DNA of 64,000 bases from Alisma plantago-aquatica (lineage: Eukaryota; Streptophyta; Magnoliopsida; Alismatales; Alismataceae): positions 660,592,591 to 660,656,590 of the forward strand of contig OY856409.1 in NCBI GenBank assembly GCA_963693085.1. Direction: 5' to 3'. Position numbers and translations under genes: made by a program. This document shows positions 44,396 through 56,365 of this stretch, in pieces. Positions within the stretch are counted from its first letter, which is position 1. Every line of letters starts with the position of its first letter. The notes beneath the pieces were generated by a model, which worked only from the letters and a program-made list of their open reading frames with translations, did no database searches and had not been told where the DNA came from.

Positions 44396-46707
44396 CATGA
44401 CAATTAATCAAATACTTTTGAAACTTCATATAAAAATACTTTTGTTTCGACATTATATTTCTTGGCTCCCATTGATAATTAAGCTAACAAAAGTAACCAG
44501 AAAAGGTGTTAGAAGGGAGAATAGTAGGCTAGCTAACTCAATTTGGGTAAGCTACAACACTCTACCACTTCAAGAGTAATTTTACTCCAAATCTGCCCAT
44601 TCAATCTTGGCCACAATTATGCATGACATCAATAAAATTACATCTCTTGCAATAAGATTAATCAAAAGTGACTTTTTACTTCATTTTCCACTACTAAGAC
44701 AAAACATGTAACCTATTATCGAAGGTGTCATAGTAAGGTTTCATTTTCTATACATTTTACTATACACATATGAGCATTATGGTTTATTGTATGAAACCAA
44801 TCATAACTAATCAATATAATAGTATCTCATACTGAGCTACACATGTGTATTGGATCATACTTATGATTGTGTACATCTAATTTTTCATAACTTGATTTTT
44901 TCTGTTACCATGAGGACCAAGATGTAACTTCATTATTTTTTATCCATTCTTGGAATATTCAACTTAGTCTCAAAGGTGAATTGATCCATGCATTTACCCT
45001 TTATTGGATAAGTCCATGGACATCCTCTTTTATCATGTTAAGTTATATTTTATTTGTCTCCTCAAAATACTCTTATTATACTATCAACTAGTTGGGTTCA
45101 TCCAAACAAAGAACATACCTTACTTTGATTTATACAACTTATGCATTTATTCACTTAGGTGATCCAATTGTTGCCCATGGTGTTATGTTTGGCAAGCTTT
45201 ACCAACCCTAATTAGAGAATAGTTATATCTAAGTGATATTCAGTATGTTATACTTCTCAAGGGTTACCCTGTGCATTCATTAGTAACTTAAAAAATCCCT
45301 AAAGTTGAAATACTCCCCTAAAGTACTCGGTACAATACTCAACCAGGTAAAAGATTAACCTATAATCCAACTAATCATCTTAAAAGGTAGCTCAAGGTAC
45401 ATCAACAAAGTCAGATATATCCAAGAAAATCTTCTTACTCATTGATCCACAACTAGGCCCATGGTTCAGGGTTGACCTATCTGATTAGAGGATTATTCTT
45501 TAACATAATGATTTACAATTTGCATTTAATTTTATGGAGACTTGGTTAAAAAAAACAGTAAAACCAAATTTTTTACATATATCATAATAATGGAAAATAA
45601 GTTTGTTTAATTAAATTTTAATCCAAATATGAAAACTAGTGAAATTAATGAATACCCAAGTAATTAACCTTAACATCCTAAACTATCATATGGACACCAC
45701 TTACTTCCACCTAGAGAGTATACTTTCTAAGAAATTAGGAGGGCCACCAAAAGCAACTATAACTTATATGATTGGTGAGCACGACATTGTTTCAACTTCT
45801 ACCAGATCCTTAATGGTTACTTCACCCATTGTTTATCACTTCACATTACAATTACTTGATCCTATAAGGGTAAGCATATATTCATCATGGAAAATAAAGG
45901 AGTCCTTTGGTTGCCTAACTATCATAAGAACAAGTAAGGATTTTCAAGACCAAAGGAACTATACGTGCCTCCTACACCTTGTCTAGTTAGGAAATTATAT
46001 GTCCATATACCTAAGGGAATTATCTAGGTAGTGAAGATACATTGTGAAGGTGATATATATGAATTGAATACGTAAAACTTTCCATACTACCTTTAGTGCA
46101 TGCAGAATTTGGATCTCAAGGTGGTAGTATCTAGCCTCATAGAAAAAGGGGTTTAGGAATAACCATAATTAATCAACTTCATTCTTAAGGTAAGTACTGA
46201 CTAACCATAATGGAGCTACGTCATAACTATAAAACATAAGTCAGACTTCAACTTTCTTATCCATGCATGCTCTAGTATAAACCTTGACGTATTTGAGACA
46301 CTCTTGAAAGATAACAAAGAAGAGGGTTTAAGGAGGGAACTAGGGATTAAGCATGGCTATGAGTATTCAGAGCGTCCTATACCCATAATGGTTGGTCTAA
46401 CTTCATACAAACCATGAGATATGGACTAAACACCAGAAGAATCAAATCCTACATAGTGAAACTTTCACTTCCATAGAGAGGGTGGGGTTTATTAAGATTG
46501 CAAAAAGTTGAATCTCAAACACCTAAGTAGTTTGGGAAGTTACATTGAAAAATTTAGACATGATTTGAAATTCTAACTGGTATTTCCTAACTCAAGAATA
46601 GATGCATCAAAAAACTATATAGAATCACCTATCTGCCTAATCAAGGCTTATATATAGGACAACATACTATAATTTGACATAATAAGATCAATCAACCATG
46701 TTGGATA
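44396..46707. other. presumed internal region of LARD-like element, non-coding
   Basis: About 2.3 kb between the two long repeats. Neither strand shows gag or pol motifs. A 115-codon frame at 45639-45986 (plus) has no recognisable domain. A purine-rich run on the minus strand (CTTTAGGGGAGTATT, 45312-45326) could be a decayed polypurine tract, which would extend the left repeat to about 45310. Confidence 0.4.
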
Positions 46708-46715
46708 TGATACCA
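46708..46715 (-). promoter_or_regulatory. primer-binding-site-like motif
   Basis: On the minus strand TGGTATCA starts four bases after the CA end of the repeat at 46719-46720. It matches the first eight bases of the initiator tRNA-Met site. The following bases (TATCC) differ from the usual GAGC. Its position beside the long repeat is the main reason to read that repeat as a 5' LTR on the minus strand. Confidence 0.5.
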
Positions 46716-47031
46716 TATTGTAAGAAGTGTGACATGGGAGGGGATCAACTCCATACTTAATTGACGAATGAAGCCATCCAATCCAAACACACTAATGTGT
46801 ACCATGTACACATATTCATTCTATGGTAGTAAAATAGTAAGGAATTGAACTTTTTTATCATTACATAGAAATAAAATGTACATTTCCTTACTTTTTTTGA
46901 GATTTTAACAAGGGTGGTATTACAAAAATACAAGGGTTCTTCTAATAATACAAAGGACCAGTACATAGGGAAACCTAATTATCTCAAGTTGTCCTTCACA
47001 TTCCAAGGTCTAGGGTCCTCTCAAGTCATCA

Positions 47032-47039
47032 TCCTCTAC
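47032..47039. repeat. 8-bp target-site duplication of hAT-like element, left
   Basis: TCCTCTAC here is repeated at 47570-47577. The empty site in the other long-repeat copy reads TCCTTTAC (41843-41850). Confidence 0.75.
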
Positions 47040-47569
47040 TAGCGTTTAACATTTGGTTAATTCAGTTGGTTATGGTTGATTCTATTTTGTTAAATGGTTA
47101 ATTTGTGTTTTGATATTTTAACCGTCAACCTAACCAAATTAGAGTCAATTAATTTGGTTACGGCTAATGTTTTAATAGTTAATTGGATCATTTAAGTTGG
47201 TTAACCAAATACAACTCAAATAATTGTAATATTTGATAATATTCATACAATATTGAACATTTTATACTATAGTATTATTGCATATAAATATAATGTTTTA
47301 TACTTCAAGCAAACTTGATCATTATATAAATAGGGAAGTCTTTTGAAATAGAAAAACTATATAAGTATATGTATGCATATGATATTTTTGTAAGTAAATT
47401 GTGTTTATTTGATTAATTCAATTAACTAAACAAAAAATATCTTTAATGGATAAATTATGTATTTAATCTATTAACTAAAATAAATTAACTAAGTTGAATG
47501 AATCAACCAAATTGACCAAAAAATAACCTTGTAGTTAATTAGTTATTAACAAAATTCTTCTAACCCCTA
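47040..47569. mobile_element. hAT-like non-autonomous DNA element (530 bp)
   Basis: Ends TAGCGTTTA and, read inward from the other side, TAGGGGTTA. Both fit the hAT YARNG terminal rule and are imperfect inverted repeats. Subterminal GGTT(A/G)ATTC blocks are also inverted. An 8-bp duplication flanks it, the hAT size. The homologous stretch at 41843-41855 lacks the element, a paralogous empty site. There is no coding capacity; the interior is AT-rich with many GGTTAA/TTAACC words. Confidence 0.7.
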
Positions 47570-47577
47570 TCCTCTAC
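47570..47577. repeat. 8-bp target-site duplication of hAT-like element, right
   Basis: TCCTCTAC, identical to 47032-47039. The bases after it (AATAC) correspond to AATAG at the empty site. Confidence 0.75.
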
Positions 47578-48160
47578 AATACATGCATCTAAGTCATTTT
47601 GGGAGCAATGACTGAAAGAGATGGAGACAAGGGAAGGTATGTGTCACAGACTACTTACTATGTGCATAAATCAGACATTTTGGCATTATAGAGTAAGTGT
47701 AACAATCCCCTCCCCCTATTATCTCCTATTCAGGTGGTCCAAGACGGCAAGAGCCATTACTATATTTATAGGATCACGGTTAATCAAATAACCTGAAATA
47801 ATTATAAAATTTCACTAAAGAGAAAGAGTTTGGTAACAAGATAAAAGATAAACTCTCCACACATGAGTTATATGATATGGATTTCTAATTTTTGCAACAT
47901 GAAATAATGACTATCTATCTAAATCCTCCAGAGTAACTTTAGTTCTTTTCTTTTGGTGTCTTCTTCTCTGGATGTCCATTTTCATCATACTTGCAGAATA
48001 ATAGGAGTTTAGCCTAAAATGCCGTGAAACAAAACATTGTCAATATATCAAGATATATTGGTATGTGGGGGAAAAATATTCTCATGTAGGTGTAACAACA
48101 TATTCAATCCAATTATTGTTACATGATTACAATTTACATTTTCATCATAACCCCTCAACC

Positions 48161-48165
48161 CTTAT
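48161..48165. repeat. target-site duplication CTTAT, left
   Basis: CTTAT precedes the younger solo LTR and recurs at 51556-51560. Confidence 0.85.
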
Positions 48166-48679
48166 TGTAACGACCCCGCCTCCCAGTAACCCCCAATTAA
48201 GGGAGACCAAGAGGTCAGAGCCGTTATCCCAGTTTCTGGATCAAAGGTTCAACAAATAATCAATAACAATTATAAAATTCTACTAACTAAACTGAAAAGT
48301 TGTAATAAAATTTAACTTTGCATACCTTTTTTATAAAAAACTTGGATATCTACTTCTATCTACATGGAGTCTATTCTAACTAATCCTCCTTTGAACTTTA
48401 ATTCATATTTAATTCCACATATGCCACTTTACTGTTTGTTATTTTCACTTGTACCTAAAACGCCGACAAACAAAACGTCGGTCAGCATAAAGCTGGTATG
48501 TGAGGGAAACAATAATCGTGCAACTATGATAACAATGTAATCAACCAATTATCATTTAACAGCCAAGATTACGTCTTAAGCAATACTACTCAATCTTTAC
48601 CTATCCCCTATCTCTGTGTTGTCCCTGCAGTGGACTTGGATACTACCTCTCTCTATGGTAGATCCTTACCCCCATGGCC

Positions 48680-48835
48680 CTACCTCACAGGTAGCCAATA
48701 CTTAGGGTTATAGAGTCGCATGGCCCTACCCAAAGGTAGCCCAATCCCTGACTCAAGGTGATTTGATGGACCTACCCCATTGGTAGCCATGTACTAAGTC
48801 ATCCAATGACTTGATGGACCTACCCCATAGGTAGC
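48680..48835. repeat. array of four CTACC...GGTAG hairpins
   Basis: Inverted pairs CTACC and GGTAG with four to five bases between them occur at 48680-48694, 48726-48739, 48773-48787 and 48821-48835. The last two sit in a tandem duplication of about 48 bp that also shares GCCATGTACTA. Confidence 0.7.
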
Positions 48836-50019
48836 CATGTACTAGGTCAAACCATTAAGCCACAGAGGGGACTAGGATTTGAGCTAGTAGGCACATATCT
48901 TAAATGATAGTCATATCCACATTATAGTTTGCATGAATTAATTCATCCAACAGTTTAATTCAAGTCATCGAGGAAAACTTTAGAAAACCTCGAAAAACTA
49001 ATTCGAGATATTCATAAGTGTAACCACATACCTGATCTGATGATTTGAGATAGAAATATTACATGCAAGTAAGAAATCTAAGCAAGCAAGCACATACAAC
49101 AAGATCCTGAAATATGCATACAATTTCCTATTATTGATCATGCCATCAAGATCTATTCAACCTAGCTCGCTTCCTAGGGTTTCTAGTCCACATTTAGGGT
49201 TTCCATTGCAATTAGGGTTTCCCTTCATCTTTTACTATTTTAAACCCTAATTTTATACAATTACTTGCAAACCCTAATTATCTCATTTATTCTTCATGAA
49301 AGATATTAAGGTTATCTTTTAACAACATATAACCCTGATTTCAGAAGAAAAAAACATAACTAACCATCAATTAAGTCTGTTAAGCCTCTTTTACATTAAA
49401 ACTATGATTTTTATCCTTTTAATCCATCACAAGATCATTATGCCCATTTATTATCAATTCATAGTTCATTATGGTCTAATTCACATATGAACTCTATTTG
49501 TCATTAAGTCTACCTTTATCCATTAGAAAACCCTAATTACTACATTAAGAGTATTTATCCACAGTTAGGAGCTTTTATACTTGAAAAAGCTTGGAATTAT
49601 CTTAACTCAACTTTAATCATGAAATTGATCAACTAAAGCAATTAATAGTCTCATTTACTAATATTAGGGTTTCAAGGCCCATTAAAACATATTTATGCAC
49701 ATGAAACTCTAAATTAAACCAATTATGTGCAAGGTTCGTTCTTTTTATTCTTAATGTACCTTTTTACATTTAACATGTTAATATCAACTTTAATCATCCA
49801 TTAAACCCTACTAAACACATTAATCATCTCAAAATAGGGTTTCTTAATCTTTAATTCATTAAAGTTGATAACTCACACTATTTTTCGAATTGCAAATATA
49901 AAAAGTATTCAATTATATTTTTATTGAATTCCTCGTGTTCTGCTAAGCAAAATTCATATATTATGTGTATCCATCCGAGCTACGGTTAATTACCTATGAA
50001 TTGTGCAAAATTAACTTAC

Positions 50020-50500
50020 TTTGGGCCAATCAGCGCGTGCCACGTCGCTCATTGCATGCAACGTTGCTTGTCCAGTTGAAAAACATTTTGAAAGGTCATT
50101 TTTACCCTTGAGTAAATAGTCGGTCCTTTAGCCCATGGAGGGGCATTTCTATCCAACGCCACCTCCATCTCCTTCAACCTCACGCAGCTCAACCGCTGCT
50201 GCCCTAGCCGCCCATGGCGCGGCTTCACCCCCCAGATCTGGACCCGTTGGCCACCACAACTCCTTCCCCCTCCTCCGTCGTGCCCTCTCGCAGGTGAGGG
50301 TGTCTCTGGCACACGGCCGGTGGGCCGGAAATGAGCCTAGAAGATCTGCCACCATGGCTGACCTGCGGCCCATCTGCAGTGTCACGTAGGTGTAATGAGT
50401 TGAACAGATGACTGCCAAGGCTCTCCCTGACGACGTAGGAATGTCTCAAACTCCTCATACTACTCTCATTGCTCCTGGGATCACACCATCCCCCTCCAGT
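50020..50500. other. GC-rich island inside the younger solo LTR
   Basis: Much richer in G and C than anything nearby, with CpGs and open frames on both strands: 50135-50389 plus, 50149-50418 and 50225-50629 minus. None has a recognisable domain. A CCAATCAG...TGCCACGTCGC cluster at about 50026-50048 has CCAAT and ACGT-core words. I read it as LTR leader sequence, not a gene. Confidence 0.45.
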
Positions 50501-50575
50501 TAGGGTTAGAACGGATGCAAGGTTGAAGAAGGAGCAGATAATGTGTGGGATCTTCTGGACTCGGCCCAAGGTCTT

Positions 50576-50588
50576 ACCCCATATATAG
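50576..50588 (-). promoter_or_regulatory. candidate TATA box of younger solo LTR
   Basis: On the minus strand CCTATATATGGGG lies about 970 bp from the presumed LTR start at 51555. The older copy has TATAAATA at a comparable place (53058-53065). Transcription toward lower coordinates is inferred. Confidence 0.4.
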
Positions 50589-51555
50589 GGGAGTGTAGCA
50601 ACGCCCTGGGATGCTTGCCCACGAAGCAACCAATCCCTCTTTCAATGGGAATTCAATTCCTTTATGAAGAAGCAAGTTCCTCTCTCTCTCTTAATTATCC
50701 TTTTGATATTTCTTATTTCTTGGATCATTAGAAATATGAGCATCCTCTCACTTATTCTCTTTTATTGCTTGACTTTTGTCCCAATGGCATGAAATTCTAT
50801 TTTCTTTTTAATAGAAAATACTTCCATTTTAAAAATACTACAAAAATCATTCATTATGCATCATATTATTCTCTTATTTTCTATTTTTGGTATTTTATCT
50901 TTCTTTTTCTCTGTTGGGGCTCCTTGGACCCCAAGAAACTCAAATATTTCGAAATTCCTTTTTAAGGATACTTATTATCCTTCTAGATGGATCTATATTC
51001 ATTATTTCACATTATCTTGTTTATTTCTTATTAAAATATCTCTTTTTGACGATTTCTCTTTATCTTTCTTTTTATTTTCTTCATTGGCATTCCATTTAAT
51101 ATTAGGAATCCTTGGGATACAAAAATCCACCAAAGATAACTCATTCATACCTCTTTCCACTTATTTTCCACATTTAATCATTGTTTTCAATTTCTTTCTT
51201 AATAAAGAAATACTTAATTGATCTTTTCTTTTCTTATTGCATTATCTTTGCAATTTTGGACTCCTTGGAACCCAAGGAACCCAAGAGGCATGAAATCCAC
51301 CTTTGGATTAAATTCTTTTGCCTTCTAGAGGTTTCTACGTCTTTCTTTTCTCCATTTCATATTAACAATGGAATTCCTTTTGTCTTTTCCTTATTATTGG
51401 GCCCAATAGCCAATAAAGCCCACAAATCAATCATCAAGGCTATCATAAACGAAAACCATTTATTCAAGACAAATTAAATCCTTATTTGTTCCAATATCTT
51501 TAATATGAGAAATTACATTTCTCATCAAATGAACCCAAAAGTTGGGGTTGTAACA

Positions 51556-51560
51556 CTTAT
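51556..51560. repeat. target-site duplication CTTAT, right
   Basis: Second CTTAT copy. After it the older LTR resumes with TTACTCAATC, which matches the younger LTR near 48585 (CTACTCAATC). Confidence 0.85.
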
Positions 51561-53962
51561 TTACTCAATCTCTAGAGTACCCTCTCCTAGGGTTATGTTC
51601 TTGCACTGGACTTAGGCCACCTTCCCAATTTGGGGCTTGGTACCATGTTGGTCTTCCCAATATGGGCATGACCTCATATGGCCTACCCACTCCGGGGCTT
51701 GGTTCTCATATGACCATCTCAATTTGGCGATTGGTACTAGTCATTTCAATGACTTTATCTCTCTTATTCTTTCTATTCTAAGACTTCTAGAGTTGGTATG
51801 AGGTGCTCAAGCAATTTATTCATATATCATGTGATTATCATAGGATCTTTATAGACTACAGGAAAATAAATAAACATCCAAATGTCTAATTTTTAATCAA
51901 TCCAGAAAACTCTGAGAAACCATGGAAGTTGGTTAAGATGAGTCGTCACAGGCCTAGCTACATACCTTTATCAGGAATAACTTGATGTCCAAGAAAAAAA
52001 GGCAACAAAAACAACCGATCAAGCAACTACCCTAAAAACATAGCATAATACTCATATCTTACTGATTTATCTCAAATCTACGATTAACACTGACTTGGGT
52101 TCCAAGTTAGGGTAATGGGGCCAACTTAGGGTTTCATTAGGGTTTTGGCTTCCCAAACCCAAATTATCTCTTTTAATGTGTTTTTAGTTTGCAAACGCTA
52201 ATTTTATCACCATAAGTATTTTTAAATAAAGAAAACTAAAATTCATCAAATAAGTAACTATTAATCTCAAATTAGTTGCAAGATACCTCCTTTTTCCAAA
52301 AGGATCGGTCTTTGAATGTTAAGAGCAATTAACCATATTAAAATCATCAAAACCTAGAAATTAGTGGTTTACAAATTAAACACATTAAAGTTTGTAAATT
52401 TAGGCTTCTTTAGAGTTAGAGATAGATTTAGGTCTTGGAACCATTTTAATAGCATGCCTTGCATTTTCTGATCATTTTTCATATATTATATGTCATTATC
52501 AGATCATCCTACTAACTACTACAATTTTAGCTAGATTAATTGGTTTATAGATAATCATAGGCTACCACCTAGGCAGCAAGGTCGGGGTCCCGGCCTAACC
52601 AATTGGCTAGGCCAACCAATGGACTCACGCCACCCACTGGTTTGTGCTTGCATGGATTTGCTTATCTAGGTAAGGGAAAAGAAGGGAAAAGACCGAACTA
52701 TTCTTATCAGTTCTAAAGATGAGTCGAGGGTAGGTTGGTCTTTTCACCACAACTATCTTGAACCTTGGTTCCTCCTTGCATGAGAAAATGGTCAACCCAT
52801 TGGTTGACTTGATGATCTAGTCCACCCCTGCGGCAAGTAAGAAGTTTGTCACCTTTGTCTTGCTCCGACGAACTTGATGCAGACTTCAATTGTCCTAGAG
52901 ACGATCGAAGATTAGTAATACAAGGAGTGGTATCTCCAACAAGATATTAGGGAGAGGTAGGGGTGAAGAATGAGGTTAGAAAGGAAATAGAGAGTAGGGA
53001 AAGATGTGAGGGATTGGGCAGACCAACTTGTGTTCTCGTAGATGGTCCCTAGTCATCTATTTATACTCAACCACAGCAATAGAGTTCCCTCTAAGATTGT
53101 AAATTGGGAAAACGCTAGTATAAGTGGCAAATACTAGGTTAGGTAAGATCGCATTGATATCACAAGTCCGGCAAACTTGTTTCTAGCTTTACTTGTTCAT
53201 TGAGTTGTGAGGAATTCATTTAGGAAATCAGGCTTTAACTATTCCATCTTACCCTATTTGTCATAATCTAGATGACAATATTTTAATCAATGGATCCATT
53301 CCCAAGAGTCAATGAGTCACGTGACAAATCAAATTATTCGGATATAGTTCTAATATGAATAGGTTTTATGACATTTAATGTGTATTTTCCATAATCCATT
53401 CACTTTAGGATTTCTTGAAAAATTCATTTCTCCCTTTCCTTAAAACCTTTTAATCTCAAATTTTGAAGGAAAGTTTTTAATAACATTATCTAAATGTGGG
53501 ACAGATTGGAGACTAAAATACCAATATTAAAAATACTTCTCTCAATCTAAAAATCTCCCTCTTTCTCTTATTATTTAAGGCGTCAAGCCTATTCTTTTCT
53601 CTTTCTACCTTTCTCCATATCCTTTATTTTGATGAATTTTATTTTTAGGAACATGTGAAAACGAATTTAAACTCTTAGTGGCCTTTCACACCACTTTTCT
53701 AGATAATTTCACAAGTACATTATTAATTATCCTTTATCTTATATATTTGACTTAATATTGGATTTTCTTTCTTCTTCTTTCCTATATTCATGATTGGTTT
53801 ATTAAAAATAGTAAGAACCGTGAAATTATATCTAGGGGAATTTGCAAAAGAAAATCATACTTTTAAAACAAGGCACACCAAGGTCCCTATATGTCGTTTT
53901 TATTCAAATAATTGCACTTCAATTATATAAATACATATGAAAAACCATGTTATAATAGTATG

Positions 53963-56365
53963 TACAAAAATGGGTGTTTCCATGCAAGAGGGGCTATCCA
54001 CATACAACGAAAGATCAATAATAGAACAACTATCATAAAAAGGAGTACTTAGTCGGAAAAAAAACCATAAGGGATTATACAAAGTCTTACCATTAAATCA
54101 TTCCACAATTTCATAATATTATACAATTTCATGTCGATATAAAATAAACAAAAAAGTTAATAAAGTAGGGACAAGAATTCATGTTATCATTGGCCAAGGA
54201 TGGTTGTATAAAGAAGATCTTAATAGAAGCAACACATCCTAATCTATAATGGTTTAGAATAGGACACCCTTGGTGGAACAACACACCCTAATATAAACAC
54301 ATTTGGAAAGAATACACTTCAAGCATAACAACACACCATAATAGTTATAGATACAATAGATAAAAGTAGTATATAATATATTCCCAAATAATAGATTGGA
54401 AGGAGATATTAGTTTGGTCTCACAATTGAACATTCAATGGCATGGAAGGAAGGACATAAATGCATGCAACAAAATAATTCATGATTTCAAAGGAATTCAC
54501 ATGATTGTAGATCAGGAGACGTAAGAATGTATTTTAGATATCAAGAAGAAGTAATATAAAAAATATGCATCATTATGGGAAAATGAAATTAATAGTCATA
54601 TGAATGCCCAAATTTTAATAGAAGTTGTGCATGCCTTATATTTGGTCAAGGATATCCAAAGTCAAGCTCCATTGTCAACATCTTGGTTTACAATACCAAA
54701 TAACAATTATATAACAATTAGGGTCAAACCCCTTTGAAACAATATAACCCTAAAATTGAAATTAAACCAAGTCAATCTAGGACTAAAAAACCTCATCAAT
54801 TGATAGATATGATTTTTCAAAATCCACATCATATTTTTACTTAATATACTAAGGTACCTATAATTAATGATGGATTTTACATGGTTAATACTTTACTGGT
54901 ATTTATAGGGAAAAAACATGGTCAAAAGACCATGATACCTTGTATTATGAATTCATTCATATTACAAGATAGGGTTATCATAGTCCAATTATTATATTAA
55001 AACAAACATGGTTAAAATTAAATAACAATGTCAAAATTATGGTTTTCCCCATCCATCTTGCACAAAATCAATGGTGCAATGAGAATACAAGAAAACAACC
55101 TCCTAGAGTTGGTCCTAGCCTAAGAAATCTCTGGTATTATCACCATGAGTGAAAAAATAGTTCTTACACAAAGCTTCATGTGAAGCGAGTAGGGGACAGA
55201 GGGTGTAGACACTCATCTTGCCACTCGAAAGGCTCAATCAATGTCTACAAGGTAACTGAGAAAAACTCCAAGAAGAACAAGGATGAGAAACATGATAGAC
55301 ATCGTCTCTCCATGAAAGTAGGGTCCATGGTTAAGGGGTGAATAAATCTAAGAATAATGGGGAAAAACTATTTATTGGATTTGAAGCAAATTATAGGAGT
55401 TAAAACCATCAGAAAATTATGATCATACAACATTCATATGTCATTTTGTCATTGGTTTGTAAGTACATCGAAAGGGACATAAGAGGATTTGGATCAAGTA
55501 TTTACTGGAGATCCAGGTAATTGGCATAAGGAAGTAGTTTTGCAAATGACTTTTGAGGTTGTTGGCAAGGTTTTTGCGACCTAGTGACCCTCTAGGCTTC
55601 CTTCTAAGTCCATACCCCATAGAAGAATCAACTGGGTTGGGAGAAGGTCTAGGGCCATGTAGAGGGAAAGCCCAGACAACTATATTGGTGGTAGTAAGGT
55701 TGCACAAAAGGAGACCGGAGAGGATGATTTTCCTTTCACTAGTGTGAGTGGATGGAACGACATCATACATGGGTGGCTCAGATTCTTGTAGCATTGGTGA
55801 TTGGGTGCAACGGGATAGGGAAGTATCCTAATTAGGGTAAGAATTGGATTGAGGATAAAGGAAGACTCTAATGGAACAAATAGGAGGAGAGGAAGTCAAG
55901 AAGAGGTTATGGAAGAGGAGAAGAGAAGTCATGACATCGACTATATTGGCTAAAAAGCCATTAGTAGCACAAATCACTGCATGAAATGCACAATATGAAA
56001 AAGGATGAAATTATCATCAAAATTAAATCATTGGAAGTTATACTAATTGATTCTATTAATTATGTCAATTAATATCTTTCTTTTTCTATATAAATTGCTA
56101 GAGAAAATAACATATGATTGACGTAAAAATTGAGGGGCATGCTAATTTGGGCGTGATTAATCCAATTTCAATGTTTATTTCACCTTTGCAAAATGTTATG
56201 GTATTAAAATTCATTAAATGTAGGTTAAATCGTCACTTAAGACATTTAGTATTCTCAATTGATCAAGTTTGACCCAATATTTATTATTAATTTCATGTTC
56301 TTTGATCTTCTCATCTTAAGACAAGATATTAACTACTAAATTTTTATAATTAACTCTATATGGAG
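53963..56365 (-). repeat. long repeat copy 2, second part
   Basis: Continues the copy begun at 46719: TACAAAAATGGGTG here corresponds to TACATAAACGGGTG at 41972. It can be followed to about 56365, where the similarity to copy 1 fades. The 117-codon minus frame at 55441-55794 is a by-product of the repeat; copy 1 has no matching frame. Confidence 0.65.

Larger units (their letters stand above)
46719..47697 (-). repeat. long repeat copy 2, first part (probable 5' LTR)
   Basis: Starts TGTAAGAAGTGTGAC and parallels 41521-41980. It is interrupted by a hAT-like element at 47040-47569. It then stops at GAGTAAG (47691-47697), where an old solo LTR begins. The reading resumes at 53958. Confidence 0.65.
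48166..51555 (-). repeat. younger solo LTR (Ty3/gypsy type), 3,390 bp
   Basis: On the plus strand it runs from TGTAACGACCCC to GGGGTTGTAACA; on the minus strand from TGTTACAACCCC to GGGGTCGTTACA, a common Ty3/gypsy LTR style. A 5-bp duplication CTTAT flanks it and no internal domain is present, so it is a solo LTR left by LTR-LTR recombination. A TATA-like CCTATATATGGGG lies on the minus strand near 50576-50588. It contains hairpin repeats (48680-48835) and a GC-rich part (about 50020-50500). Small open frames there are not supported as genes. Confidence 0.85.
47698..53957 (-). repeat. old solo LTR (Ty3/gypsy type), split by a younger one
   Basis: Starts TGTAACAATCCCC and ends GTTATAATA, which looks like the younger copy's GTTGTAACA end after two transitions. 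The flanks are GTAAG (47693-47697) and GTATG (53958-53962), differing at one base. The long repeat joins across it. Without the nested copy it is about 2.87 kb. Its first 470 bp parallel the first 380 bp of the younger LTR. A TATAAATA on the minus strand (53058-53065) gives the likely orientation. Confidence 0.65.

Noticed and set aside
47040..47569. Reading the 530-bp insert as a Mutator-type element with a 9-bp duplication
   Set aside because: A 9-bp match exists (ATCCTCTAC), but an 8-bp duplication with YARNG ends fits hAT better; the extra A can be the last base of the element.
48680..48835. Short repeats as a CRISPR array
   Set aside because: Four imperfect hairpins inside an LTR of a plant nuclear sequence, with no regular spacers.
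50225..50629. 134-codon minus-strand frame as a host gene
   Set aside because: It lies wholly inside a solo LTR, overlaps open frames on both strands in a GC-rich part and shows no domain.
55441..55794. 117-codon minus-strand frame as a gene
   Set aside because: It lies in the long repeat, and the homologous part of copy 1 (about 43490-43810) has no matching frame.
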